Shown: in pieces, positions 32,684 through 43,730 of the stretch
How the letters are laid out: each line of letters begins with the position of its first letter
Position numbering within the stretch: the first letter of the stretch is position 1
DNA from: Lithodes maja
Taxonomy: Eukaryota > Arthropoda > Malacostraca > Decapoda > Lithodidae
Reading direction: 5' to 3'
Length of the DNA: 64,000 bases
Assembly: GCA_037953745.1 (NCBI GenBank)
Contig: JBAKBP010007184.1
Coordinates: forward strand, 38,476-102,475
Program-made: the position numbers and the translations under genes
The notes under the pieces: model-generated
Database searches by the model: none
What the model saw: only the letters and a program-made list of their open reading frames with translations
What the model was told of the DNA's origin: nothing

Positions 32684-33758
32684 CCTGATCAGGCTCAGCT
32701 ACAACAGTAATATTCTTATTAATAGGTTGAAACCTTCTGACAAACCTATTCCTATAAGTGCGAGATTCCCCATGATAGTTAATTATGACCTGGAAACAGT
32801 TTGGGATCCTAAGGACCTCAAATGGACCCTTGTACCGTGGCTTCAGTTTGGAGGGTACAGGTAAGATGGCGACCATGACTAGGTCGCCTACTTGGTGAGG
32901 GTTGTTCTTGGGGGCTTCATCAGGCTGGAGATCTTGGGTAAACTGGAGCTGACGTAGGCGGTTCCTGAGGTGGACGAGGTTGGTATTTAGACCTGGTGAG
33001 GCCTCAGTAGGGGCAGCTAGGTGACGTAGTGGTATGAGGAGAGGTGGGCTCCCAAAAACCATCTCATGAGGGGTGATCCCGTTGTCTCTGGGGCAGGTGT
33101 TTATTCCCCATTGTATGATGCGAATTTGGCTGGTCCAGTCCGATGAGTTCATCTGTTGGAGGCGTGTCCGGATTTGATTGGCGACGGTTCTATGAGATCG
33201 CTCGCAGATGGAGTTTCCTTTTGGCCAGTAGGGTGAAGAGTGGCTGATGTGAAATCCAAACATTTCGGAGATCTGCGTCCAAATTTATCCGGTGAATTCA
33301 GGGGCATTGTCGGAGTGGATTGCCTGTGGCAATCCAAAATAGGGAAAGACATGTTGTAATAATGCCTCGGTGACGGCCATAGCAGTGTGTTCTCTGGCAG
33401 GGCAGGCGATCACGTATTTTGAGTACGTGTCCACGAAGGTGATGATGTAGCGGTATCCCCTGTCGTTTTGTAGAGGTCCCATGACGTCCACTGCCAAAGT
33501 TGCCAGGGTTTAGAAGCGATGAGTTTGCCGGAAGGTCCTGGGGTGCGTGTTTGGTTTTTTCCCAGGGTGCAGGCACGGCAAGCTTCAGTGATTTTCTTGG
33601 CCGTGGTGTAGGGGCGAGGAGTCCAGTAGATGTGTTTGAACGTGTTCACCAACTTCTTTTGGCCTAGATGGATCCCGTTGTTGGTGTGCAAGGAAGACAT
33701 CATTTGTTCAGCATCCTCAGGCCCTAGTACGATCTGGCCTTCTGGGGTAAAGAGGGCG
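32385..33758 (-). pseudogene. Gypsy integrase, broken
   Basis: Pieces in three frames give a zinc-binding HHCC-like region (GIHLGQKK ... CRACTLG), then the catalytic core with AVDVMGPL (first Asp), IHSDNAPEF (second Asp) and GNSICERSHRT (Glu), and a C-terminal GPF-type module (PRYKGPFEVL). All DDE residues are present, but a TAA stop at 33285-33287 follows EFTG, and frameshifts separate the zinc region and the tail. Integrase joins the cDNA to host DNA; this one is non-functional as assembled. Confidence 0.8.
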
Positions 33759-36052
33759 TCACCCCCTTCTTTGTAAGAGGCCAAAAAGTCGGGTGGAGAT
33801 CCAAGTTGGTTTGTCATTCCGGAGGTAGGCCTGGATGAGAGGGGGAGTGGTAGTAGGTGGTGGTCGAGGTTCTTGGATTGCGTTGAGTTGTTCTGGTGCC
33901 AGTGGGAGCCGGGATAAGGCGTCTGCATTGGTATGGAGTTTTCCCGGCCTGTAGGAAATCTCAAAATCAAACTCCTCAAGTGATTCTCGCCAACGGACTG
34001 TTAGGGCATTCTTAGAGTCAGATTTCCTGAGCCATTGTAAGGCTTGGTGGTCAGTGATGATGGTGATCTTGACGCCAGCTAGGTAGGCCCGGAAGTGTTG
34101 GAGGGCCCAAACTATGCCTAAGCATTCTCTTTTAGTTACCGGGTAGTTGGTTTCTGCCGGGGTTAAGGTCCGGCTGGCACAAGCAATGATGTGCTCTCGT
34201 CCTTCTCGATTTTGGGAGAGGACTGCACCGACGCCGAGAATGGACACGTCGCTGTAGAGTCTAAAGGGTAGTTGGTAGTCCGGAAAAGAGACGACAGGGG
34301 AAGACACGAGTAGGTCCTTGAGGGAGGTGAAGGCTTGGAGACGGTCGGGGGTCCACACAAAAGGTTCTTCCTTCCTAGTTAAGTCGTGTAGAGGTCTGGC
34401 AATGGTGGCGAAATTCTTCACAAACCTCCGATAGTAGGAGGCAAGGCCTAGGAAAGCTCTTACTCCTTTTACTGACTTCGGGGGTTGGATCTCCTGGATG
34501 GCTTGGAGTTTCTTGGGGTCAGGTGCAAGTCCTTCTGACACCAGATGTCCTAAGAATTAGACCTGATGTCGAGCCATGGTGCATTTAGTAGGCTTCAGCT
34601 TTAATCCGGCTTGTCGGATCCTCTGGAAAACTTGGCGGAGGCGTTGGAGGTGTTCTGCCCAGGTACGACCAAATACTATGATGTCGTCCAAGTACGCCAG
34701 ACATGTTTCCCAAGTTAATCCCTGAAGTACGGATTCCATCAGTCGGGAGGAGGTGGCGGGACCGTTACATAATCCGAATGGCAGCACTGAGAACTCGTAA
34801 AGCTTCCCTTGGCTGGTGGAGAAAGCTGTTTTTTCTTGGTCGGTGGGGGCGACGGGGACCTGCCAGTATCCGGATTGCAGGTCTAGTGTGGAGAACCATC
34901 TGGCCCCTAAGAGGGAGTTTAGGGAGTCGTCGATGCGTGGTAGTGGGGTGGCATCTTTGATGGTGACATCGTTGAGTTGTCGGTAGTCGATGCAGAATCG
35001 AGATGACCCATCCTTCTTCTTGACCAGTACCACTGGAGAGGACCAAGGGCTAGTTGAGGGGTTGACGATGCCAGCTTCTAACATCTCTGCAACTTGCTTC
35101 TGTTCTTCTTGGCGCTGAAGGGGGTTCTTTCTTCGTATAGCCTGTCTGACTGGGGGTCCAACAGTGTGAATGTGGTGTTCTAGGACATGGGTGTGGCCTA
35201 CATCTTGGGAGTTGGTGGCAAAGATGTCCTGGTATTCGGCCATTAACTGGCACAGACCGTCCTTTTGTTGAGGGGTGAGGTGAGTAGGAACGTCTGGGAG
35301 TGATGGAGTTGATGCAGGAATGGAGGTGGTGGTGTCGGTTGAAGGCTGGTCATCATAAGTCTCTAGTTCTCCGATGGTGAGACCCCTGGGTAGGGTGATA
35401 GGGTGGTCGGAGATGTTGGCTATTCTTACTGCATTTTGTTTTAAAATGGCAGGAGCAGTGAGACAATCCCTGTCAAAAGGGCTCTGAAGAGAGGGAGTGT
35501 GAATGAGTTCTCCATTGAGGGCTGGATGGATGGGTACCCAATGTTCATGATGTGGCAGCAAGGTGATGGGTTGAATGGTGATGGCCGATGCAACACGGAT
35601 GGCTTTCAAGGTTTGAGGAGGGTCATGGAACGGTGTGGCAATCTTCGGAGTGGTGAGTCCTGGGGGTTTGGTGGAAAATAACAATCTTCTTTCAACACAC
35701 TGGATAGTAGTGCGAAGGGCCGTGAGAAGGTCGAATCCCAGGTATCCGTCGTAGGTGGTTTCTTGGGAGGGAAATACCATGAAAGCGTGGTGATGGCCGT
35801 GGTTAGGTTGAGGGGTGGCCACATACAGAGGGGCCGTGATGCCAGTACTAGAAATAAGGTTGTCGTTGGCATCAATGAGGGTGGTGAACGAGTGTTGAAT
35901 CGGTCCAAAAGTGTTGTGAGGTCTCTGGTGGTAAGAGGAAAAAAATACAGGATCTTGAAGCTCCGGTGTCGACAAGGAGTCGAGAGTTGACTCCCTGGAT
36001 GGTCAGGTGGGTGTAAATGGGAGGCTTTATCATATCATAGCTGCCCCTATCT
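33759..36052 (-). pseudogene. Gypsy protease - reverse transcriptase - RNase H, broken
   Basis: Protease: LLVDTGASRSCIF at about 35960. Reverse transcriptase: KKDGSSRFCIDYRQLN, FSTLDLQSGYWQV, FSVLPFGLCNGPA and the catalytic LAYLDDIIVF. RNase H: LYSDVSILGVGAVLSQ (usual DAS is DVS), TITDHQALQWL and NADALSRL. A run of seven A on + at 35939-35945 shifts the frame between the protease active site and the rest. An in-frame TAA at 34557-34559 cuts the RT thumb before FLGHLVSEG. The motifs are intact enough to place it firmly in Ty3/gypsy. Confidence 0.88.
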
Positions 36053-36055
36053 CGA

Positions 36056-36089
36056 GCCCCCGCCAGTTTGCAAGTTGGTGGGCGGGGGC
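36056..36089 (-). promoter_or_regulatory. Candidate gag-pol frameshift hairpin
   Basis: GCCCCCGCC (36056-36064) and GGCGGGGGC (36081-36089) form a perfect 9-bp, nearly all G-C stem with a 16-base loop. It begins three bases after the gag stop codon at 36093-36095. The protease frame is -1 relative to gag here. A strong stem just downstream of a frame change is the usual stimulator of programmed frameshifting. The shift site (GGGTTCT) is only a partial match to the X-XXY-YYZ rule. Confidence 0.5.
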
Positions 36090-36092
36090 GGT

Positions 36093-36979
36093 CTAAGAAC
36101 CCGGTTTGATGACTTCCGGCTCGACTGTACTGTGGTCGTCCGGGTCACCAACCTCTGCAGCTGTCTCGTCGTAATCCTCAGCTCCTGCGGTGCCGTCTTC
36201 TAGGATGGTGGCAACTCTTCTGGAAGGCTTCAGCCAGGGAATCTGTCCCCAGAACAGTGGAACCCTCGAGCGTTTGGCCAGCAACTCGGCAAAAGACCTC
36301 TTCAACCCATTAATAGGGCACTGGGACCCGCAGGGCTTCCAGTCTCCAGGCTTGACTCTGGCCCATTCTTCCGGCTTGTCCTGGTTGCGGCTAGGGTGGT
36401 AGGTTGGTCCGGAATGAGCTCCTTGTGGCTTAGTGGGAGCTCGTTGGATACCCGCGATCTTTCCTTGCTCCTGGAACTTTTGCAGGGCCAGAATACGGCG
36501 TAGGATAGGGAGGTCTGTATCATATCCGGCCGGTTCTGTGATGGCAAAGTGGTCCCGGACTGCACGCGGAAGGATCCTCATCAGGGTCCGGCGGACGTTC
36601 TCCTTCCTCTCTGCAGCTGTAGCCGTTGTGAATGCGGTGGAAGCCAGCCTGGTAAGCTTGCTGATGGTGGCGTCGAGGTCCCCGTCGTAGGTGATGGCGT
36701 GAAATTGCTGGTCGGCTATCACAGTACCTAAGACGGGGTTAATGGCAGTTTTAGTGTACAGTATGTTTCAAACTGTTCCCAGGTCATTCCGGGGTTCTCT
36801 TTTACATAAATGGAAACTAGGGCCATAGACCGCCCTAGCTTCATGACTACAGTATGTATTTTAGGGGCAACTTCATCTTTAAATATGATGTCAAGCACTG
36901 GCTTGACAACCTCTAAATAGGTGGCAATGTCAGTTTCCTCTGGTCTGAAAGGAATAATATCCAGTGCTTTCCCTGCCAT
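36093..36979 (-). pseudogene. Gypsy gag, one frameshift
   Basis: Gag starts at ATG 36979 about 95 bases after the LTR end (MAGKALDIIPFRPEETDI). The first frame ends in a TAG at 36728, next to a run of four G on + (36735-36738). The remainder continues in the next frame (DQQFHAITYDGDLDATISKL, then AVRDHFAI) and ends KPGS before the candidate frameshift hairpin. Spacing and helical content suit a retrotransposon capsid. No CCHC knuckle is visible. Confidence 0.75.
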
Positions 36980-37054
36980 CCTGACTACTTATCCCTGTCG
37001 TGATACTCTCAAAATATTTAAAGCAGGAAAAACCTGAAAGGCTACCTTCGAGAA

Positions 37055-37075
37055 AGAGACACTGCTGCCACCAGT
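37055..37075 (-). promoter_or_regulatory. Gypsy primer-binding site
   Basis: On the minus strand the LTR ends GGGCATAACA and is followed after one base by TGGTGGCAGCAGTG. A TGG start next to the LTR end is where the CCA end of a tRNA primes minus-strand DNA synthesis. I did not identify which tRNA. Confidence 0.65.
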
Positions 37076-39257
37076 GTTATGCCCGGTCCAAATTGGAACG
37101 CGAGATATTCTTTGTACAATGAGCAGCTCTCTAACTGGATAGGTATACCTTAAACTTTAAATAAAGAGACAACACGGCAGGATAATAAGCACACAGGTAA
37201 CAAGTTAACATGGGTTTTATTCAGTTTAACACCTGGTTCATGGAGGAGCAAGACATATATTTTATACCTGTAACCTGGAGATCATCAACAACAATAAGAA
37301 TAATTAAGACATACAATAATCAGGTTATCAAGTAAGCAATAGGAGTCGGACAATGGTTCCGGACTCAAGGTAATAATAATACTCCTAGGATACAATTAAA
37401 AGGTATCCAAAATGGTGGAGGTACACCTCCTACCCAAATAGGTCTCAGAGAAGATCTCAACAAAAGACAAGAGTGCAGTAATGGCAAATGCCGTCTGGAT
37501 CATGCAATGATGTCCCCGGCACATAGTGACGTTAACTGACTCTAAAGCAATAATGGCCAAGTGGTCATCAACAATGAAGTGGGCTCGGAAAGGCTCACAA
37601 ATGATATTAATACTATACTGTAGGTGTGCTAGATCTCACCTGGCAAAGATTAATCCTTAACTCTAATTGTGTACTAGCAAGGTGCTGAAGGCTGAGGCAA
37701 CAATCGTCGGGAGCTGAGATAGAGTGAAATCTATTCGAGTTATGAACCTGACAGAATGTTAAATGAATTAGGCTAGAAGTTATACAAATGAACTAGATTA
37801 CGTGTAAATAAGTGTTTGTGTTTGATGCTATGGGTCTTATATAGGCACGCCCCCTCTGTCGGGCTATGGGAGACCAATAACCCGGGAAGGTGCGTATATT
37901 AGGATCCCCTGATAGGTATGTATAATGTGTCCCGGCAAGTGGGCTAATTAACGTCAATTTAAGTAGGGAGAAGAAAGACCTCTCGCAAGACGTAATGTTA
38001 ATGAGAACCCCTGAAGATAACTTCTACCACAACCCTGAGTCAACTCTATACCCATAAACTATACAAAAGCACTTAAAGGAGAGCTGTAGTGAAGAGGAGG
38101 GCCCGTAGATCGAGGGAGGATCCAGTAGTCCGGAGGGCGGCTGGGCGTGATGACTCCGGAAGTTGGTCCAGGGGGGGCGGCTGGGCGTGATGACTCCAGC
38201 TACTGGTCCAGGGTGAGTCACAAGATGATTCCTTAGACCTTGGCGCCTACCACGGGACAACCGGGTTCCTCTTGCACTCCCACAGTGCAGTGATCCCCAA
38301 AGGATATGCTGGAGTTCTGCTACAAGGTTTGGGGGGTTAGGGTGACTAGCATAATGATCTACCTAGAGTTGCAAGCAGTCTAGATAGTGACATTATAGGT
38401 AGTCTAAGGGGGGTCAGGGTAAGTGTCTTCCTTCCTTGCTAGTTCGTGGAACTATCAGAACCATGTAGTAAAAAGATAATCCAGAACGGGGAGCCCAAAG
38501 TGGGTTGCCCAAAATTAGTCCTCTTCCTGATGGGGGGGAACCCGATCTGGTAGATCTAAAGTTACTACACTATCCTCATAATCCCTTGAACAAAACAAGG
38601 TAGGAATCCTTTGGTACTTGGTTTGTGCACCGCATCGAAGGCCAGAAAGGGGGAGCCCAAAGTGGGTTGCCCAAGCTAGTCCTCTTCCTGATGGGGGGGA
38701 ACCCGACCTGGTAGATCTTCGATCACAGTACACAACTGACAAGTTGCACCAGCTATCTCTGGCTGTTCTTACCCTGAACTAAAGAATACCAAATGGCAAG
38801 CTTAGTTACTGATGTCCAGGCTGGGTGAGTATAAGGCAATCTTCTTGCCCCTACTTAAGGCGCCCGGCTTGAGAGGATCAAAGGCGCTGGGGTGGTGTTG
38901 GCGCGTGGTGGTTATGTCCTTGTAGCTCTGGGGGTGGCGCGCCTGGACTCTGGCTGTACCTTGTAGCTAGATGCCCCTGGGCAGATTCTGTAGCTGGTTG
39001 ATCAGGCTGGGGAAGTCTAGGATGGTTAGCTGGGTGTTTAGCGTAGTTACCCCTCTGACTTTTCTCTCTGGTGGTAGGGGCCATAGAAGCTGGCTGGGCA
39101 GGGTATGCTGGTGTAGTCCACTCAGGTCTTATGTGTCCCACCTGTCTCGTTGATATGCGGGCGATGCGGGCAGGAGCAGGGTGGCTGGCAGGAGTAGGGT
39201 TGGCTGCAGGTTTAGTGGCAGCTAGAGATGCGGTCTTATCATCCTGAGACCGCATCT
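37076..39257 (-). mobile_element. Ty3/gypsy 5' LTR, complete
   Basis: On minus it begins TGAGATGCGG and ends CATAACA, giving a 2182-bp LTR with TG...CA ends. The TATA box TATATAAG lies at 37836-37843, just inside a GGGGCGTGCC stretch, and AATAAAACCC (minus) near 37212 is a polyadenylation signal. The first 580 bp on + (37076-37656) have no partner in the other LTR because that copy is cut at a TTAA. Confidence 0.8.
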
Positions 39258-39454
39258 CACCGCTAAATAAGGGTTAATGCATACAATTGGGAGGTTAGTT
39301 TTGCTGTTCGAGGGTAAGGATGTAGGCTATGTCTTGGAGTGTAGGCCTACTGTACATATATTGATTGCGATGTAATGCTATAGGATATAATTCATAGCCT
39401 TAATTAATTAAGGAGGGATGGGCGCATTAATGTTATATATGGTTTGATAGCGTA

Positions 39455-39520
39455 ATGCATAGTGCGCGGAATTTCGATGTGAGTATCCTGGGTTCGAGTC
39501 CTCAGAGTGCCACATGTATT
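39455..39520 (+). pseudogene. tRNA-like stretch
   Basis: TAGCGTAATGCATAGTGCGC resembles a D-arm/box A. TGGGTTCGAGTCCTCAGAG is a good box B with a T-arm. The spacing is tRNA-like, but acceptor pairing is poor, so a SINE head or tRNA pseudogene is likelier than a gene. Confidence 0.35.
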
Positions 39521-39781
39521 TGTTGATTTCATTAATTGAGTTTAGATGTGAAGTTGGTTGGTGTAAAATGCATAGGCTAATAATAGCCTACTCATCTGTT
39601 TATTTTATTGTTTTAGTTTTCTCCCTAGACCTCCATCAAACTTGAAAAAACACCCACTAGACCCCCTTTCAAGATAAATTTGTACATTTTTCGGTAGAAA
39701 ATGCCCCCCTCCTAAAATTACAGGCTCGCATCACTCGCCAGGAAAAAATCGACACCTAAATGGCACAAAATGTCTTAATAT

Positions 39782-39896
39782 TGACTTGGAATTATGCAAG
39801 GCTGGTACATGTCATATTTGTAACAAACTATGTGGTACCAAATCTGTAAATTGCTAACTGAATAAATATTATTATTATTATTATTATTAATATTAT
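39782..39896 (+). mobile_element. Retroposon 3' end with (ATT)n tail
   Basis: A short body ends GCTAACTGAATAAATATT, followed by about eight ATT units, and interrupts a family B element between AATATTGA and AATGTCAAAACC. The polyadenylation-like AATAAA before a microsatellite tail matches the insert at 877-1090. Confidence 0.45.
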
Positions 39897-39969
39897 TAAA
39901 ATGTCAAAACCAATGGGGCTAAACATGAGGGAAAAGGAGGTCCCGAAAAAACAGCCCATCTTCCCGTAA

Positions 39970-41059
39970 GTGCTCGTAGTTATCCCAACTAAATAGATTT
40001 GTTCATTAATTCCTTAATTTTAGGCTACCTAGTAGGCTACAAGGCATATCAATTTCTTGAAGTTATTAAATTAATTCCAGGAGTCAGAAAGGGCCATAAT
40101 TTGTCAGAGAGTGTACAGTAGCCGAATTATTTGCTTTTGACTCAATATTTAGTTTATATAATATAAGATCCATGTCCATAAATCTATCGCATTGGTTTCG
40201 AAGCTTCGGTGCACCGTAACAAAGGTGTTGCCCCCGACTTCATCGATACCAAATAATTAAGCTCTTGTTCTTTAGCCTTTAAATGTTATATAATACAAAC
40301 TTTAGCCTACATAAAACAGATTATAGTATGCAAGGGTCTATATTGTATTATTAATGCTGCATACAACTATAACTATAGTTTACTTCAGAGTAGTGTAAGC
40401 CTACGGTGTTCAAGAAACACTGAATCGTTCAATCAAAATATAAAGTTATTTGTCTGTATTAGACTCAAGTTCTATATAATTTGAGTTATAATACCACAGT
40501 AAACATCCTACATCGAGCCTAACTATATTTCATAGATAAAGTTCAACAAATCATATATGGTGATTTGACTATTGAGCGATTGAAAAGCTCAAAACTTCTG
40601 CGTCTCCTTAGGTCCAGGTGCGTCTCTTTAGGGTTTTGTGATAAAAAGGAGATGAATGTTTTATTTGTCTTCTCACTCTTAACCCTCCAGCCCCGGCTAT
40701 GTATTATATATATATTCCCCGAAACCCGGGGGTTTTGGCCGAAAAACATCTACGCCTAGGCTACCGCATCTTTGTTATTTGGCTTGCTTCCGCATTCCTG
40801 CGCATCCTCAAGCGTAGATGTGTTTCGTACCTGTAGAATGGCGTTAAGTAGAGCTCTCTAAGTCAACTGGTTCAGTTGTGATGATGATTTCATTGGAGAT
40901 AACTTTATGGCAAAAACAGCCACTTTACACTACTTTTCGATACTTAACAATAACATACAGGCACACACGAACAAGCGACGCACTCCTTCTTGTGGCCGGA
41001 GATGCGGAGTGTCGGTCCAGCCCCCTTCCGGGTAGCTCGGGTGTGTTTTTTATGGGTGT
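39970..41059. other. Stretch without a supported gene
   Basis: The sequence is AT-rich with no paired element ends and no protein similarity. A GAAACCCGGGGGTTTTGGC palindrome near 40721 is the only local structure. I looked here on the minus strand for the missing last antiporter exons and found none. Confidence 0.45.
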
Positions 41060-41646
41060 TTAACCTCTGAAGTGCGCACGGAGGTAATTGAAAACCTCCC
41101 CCTGTGCTGACGTATTTGAGGTGTTTCCGTCACTAAAATATTCATTGTACCATTAATAGCATTAACCTCTGAAGTGCGCACGGGGGTAAATGAAAACGTC
41201 CCCCTGTGCTGACGTATTTGAGGTTTTTCGTCACTAAAATATTCATTGTACCATTAATAGCATTAATAATTATCCATATGCGCCTATTATGGGTTGATTA
41301 TAAAGGTATTAACCTGAAACAACAATAAAACGAGTGAAAACAGCGTTTGGATGGTCAAAATCGGAGATATAGCCCGCGAGTTGTATAATCTATGGGTGAG
41401 GCAAACTCCTTTCCCGCCAATTTCCCCCAAGGCCACTGAGACACAGTCGATCGATACTCTCTCTCTCTCTCTTGCACTCGATGGCCATCAGTGATGACAA
41501 CACCCTGCTTGCAACTCGCTAATGTTAGCACGAAAATATACCTCAGAATAAGGGAATAATAGGGAAAATAGGTGATAACTGAGGAATAGGAGGAAAGTGG
41601 GGAAGGAGGGGAGGTAGAGGACTGAGATTTTGCATGGCCCAGGGGC

Positions 41647-41699
<53 letters not shown>

Positions 41700-42329
41700 C
41701 GATGTAAAAAGTTGATTTTTAGTTTTACTTACTCCAGAGAGTCTTCCCGCAGTCCGCCGGCCGAACTCTAAAGAGTCTTCCCGCAGTTCCCGGGTTAATA
41801 ATTATCCATATGCGCCTATTATGGGTTGATTATAAAGGTATTAACCTGAAACAACAATAAAACGAGTGAAAACAGCGTTTGGATGGTCAAAATCGGAGAT
41901 ATAGCCCGCGAGTTGTATAATGTATGGGTGAGGCAAGCTACCTTCCCGCCAATTTTCCCCAAGGCCACTGCAACACAGTCGATCGATACTCTCTCTCTCT
42001 CTCTTGCACTCGATTGCCATCAGTGATGACAACACCCTGCTTGCAACTCGCTAATGTTAGCACGAAAATATACCTCAGAATAAGGGAATAATAGGGAAAA
42101 TAGGTGATAACTGAGGGATAGGAGGAAAGTGGGGAAGGAGGGGAGGTAGAGGACTGAGATTTTGCATGGCCCAGGGGCCAAACAAAAATAAAAAAATAAA
42201 AAAATAAAAATAAAACAAATATATTTTTTTCGATGTCAAAAGTTGATTTTTAATTTTACTTACTCAGGAGAGTCTTCCCGCAGTCCGCCGGGGGAACTCT
42301 TAGGAGTCTTCCCGCAGCTCCCGGGTTAA
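41060..42329 (-). mobile_element. Family C element (outer) split by another C
   Basis: The outer copy starts TTAACCTCTGAAGTGCGCAC at 41060 and runs to ...TAGCATTAA at 41166. It resumes at 41795 with TTAATAATTATCCATATGCG and ends CAGCTCCCGGGTTAA at 42329. Removing 41163-41794 restores an ordinary C copy with one TTAA at the junction. Confidence 0.9.
41163..41798 (-). mobile_element. Family C element (inner), exact TTAA insertion
   Basis: The inner copy begins TTAACCTCTGAAGTGCGCAC and ends CAGTTCCCGGGTTAA, with TTAA at 41163-41166 and 41795-41798. It carries about 47 A at 41649-41695. The clean nesting proves that TTAA is the duplicated target and defines both ends of the family. Confidence 0.92.
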
Positions 42330-42793
42330 GAGCCCTTCCGGGTCTGAAGGGTTAAATAAGAACAGGTACAACATTTTTGTTGATATTCTTTAAAAATATA
42401 AACATTTTGCTATTTATCCCCCCTACTCTCAGTTTCCAATCTGTTATAGGCTGACAGAAGCAACTCGACAAAAAAAATAAGTACCCATTTTTGCATCTGC
42501 ATTGGCCATCGTACCCTACATCGCAAAATTAGGTTTTCATCAAAAAGGGCATTTTGGGGGTCTCGGTCTCAAAATTGGTTTCGCAAAATCAGAACATGCA
42601 AAATTGGAGTAATAATTACTGTAGTTAGTTAGTTATGTAGAGCAGATTAACCAGACCACTGAGGGGGGGAATGTGCCTGAGTAATAATTACTGTCCTCAG
42701 GCACATTCCCCCCCCCCCCCCTTTTTTTTTTAGCTGGGGTGGCCGACTCAAGACAGAGCCTGTTTAGGAAGTGATATCAACCGATGTACGTAC

Positions 42794-42874
42794 CTGTATC
42801 TCCGCACCAATGAGAGCAAACAGGAAGAGCTGGAAGATCTCCCACACAAAATCCAGTTTTTCATCCACATAAGT
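42794..42874 (-). CDS. SLC9B: SLC9B-like Na+/H+ antiporter, exon (last one found)
   Basis: Twenty-seven codons between acceptor CTCAACAG and donor GTACGT read TYVDEKLDFVWEIFQLFLFA then LIGAEIQ. In SLC9B2/NHA2 the matching stretch, with its W-x-IFQ...L-GLIGAE pattern, forms a membrane helix after the inner loop. These proteins exchange Na+ or Li+ for H+ across plasma, endosomal or mitochondrial membranes. The exon is phase 0 on both sides, while the exon at 56147 ends in phase 1. A small exon between them, or a different donor there, is therefore needed. The intron upstream is about 13.3 kb and holds the Tigger/LTR nest. Later exons were not found. Confidence 0.8.
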
Positions 42875-42944
42875 CTGTTGAGTCAATACGAGGCATCATT
42901 ATATTATTGTGCCTCATAGTATAGTCGGTTTATTTTTAGCTGAT

Positions 42945-43110
42945 GGTAAATTAAAATGTAAAACTTGAAAACTAAACACACCAAAACTGGGACAATGACA
43001 ATATAAAGTCAAATTAACTTATCAAAATCGCTATGTGGAAACAACGCTTACTAAAATAAAATTAATTAAATAAAAGAACACAATCCACCACATAGGGTGT
43101 ACATTAAATT
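42945..43110 (+). repeat. Dispersed repeat H, copy 2
   Basis: It shares CACCAAAACTGGGACAATGA and CACAATCCACCACATAGGGT with 13825-13972 and lies in the same orientation. It is in the antiporter's long intron. Confidence 0.6.
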
Positions 43111-43440
43111 GTCATATCTTAATTATGTTTTCTGTTATTACAAAGATTTTGAAGCGAAATATGTTGTTAATTATGAAAACTTTGTATATATATGATGCAG
43201 ACACACAGTAGTTACATATTTTTCCATTAAGTATCGAGAAATCAGTTGCTAAGGGATTCAATTTACCATCAGATGGAAAAAAACAGACTAGTGATATAGT
43301 GCATAGTGATATTATTAGTAGTAATATGAACTCTTTTACATTATTTTCTGGCTAAAATTTGACATTTTAATTAAACTTATAAAAACCATCTCTTAGGCTT
43401 AGGTACCAAAAATAATATAACTTTTCAAGTGAAAAATTGA

Positions 43441-43730
43441 AACTACTGTATAGGGTGAGGGCTGGTCCTATCCAGAGTTAGGTTTGGCACCCTCTTCCCA
43501 ACCTTAGCCGTTTCTGTCTGTCCCTTTTACTGTCCTACTTTTCCTTCTGGGGGCAGGAGGCTAGGAGTCCTCCTCCCCTTGTATAATTCTACTCGACGAG
43601 ACAGAGAAAGGGGCGAGATAATGCGAAAGTGGTCCTGGACCCTAAGAATTGGAACTTTAAAGCTTTCTGTACGGACTCTGTCTCGAGTTGGCCACCCCCA
43701 GCAATGGGGTATGTGCCTGAGTATATACAT
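43441..43730 (-). repeat. Family G dispersed repeat, copy 2
   Basis: This is the reverse-complement partner of 10384-10665: CCAGAGTTAGGTTTGGCACC, TCCTTCTGGGGGCAGGAGG and TCTCGAGTTGGCCACCCCCA. Similarity stops just before TGTTGCGGCC. Confidence 0.6.

Larger units (their letters stand above)
29974..39257 (-). mobile_element. Degenerate Ty3/gypsy LTR retrotransposon
   Basis: On the minus strand the order is LTR (39257-37076), primer-binding site, gag, protease, reverse transcriptase, RNase H, integrase, a proline-rich tail and the second LTR. This is canonical Ty3/gypsy order. The two LTRs differ by roughly 1 percent by eye. The coding part has at least two in-frame stops and several frameshifts, so this copy cannot make a full polyprotein. 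It sits in the same orientation as the SLC9B-like gene, downstream of its last recognised exon. Confidence 0.9.
39408..39969. mobile_element. Family B element with retroposon insert
   Basis: TTAAGGAGGGATGGGCGC at the left and AACAGCCCATCTTCCCGTAA at the right bound it. The inner phrases TTTTCTCCCTAGACCTCC and GGCTCGCATCACTCGCC mirror those of the B copy at 22893. A LINE-like tail interrupts it at 39782-39896, and a tRNA-like stretch is at 39455. Confidence 0.6.
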
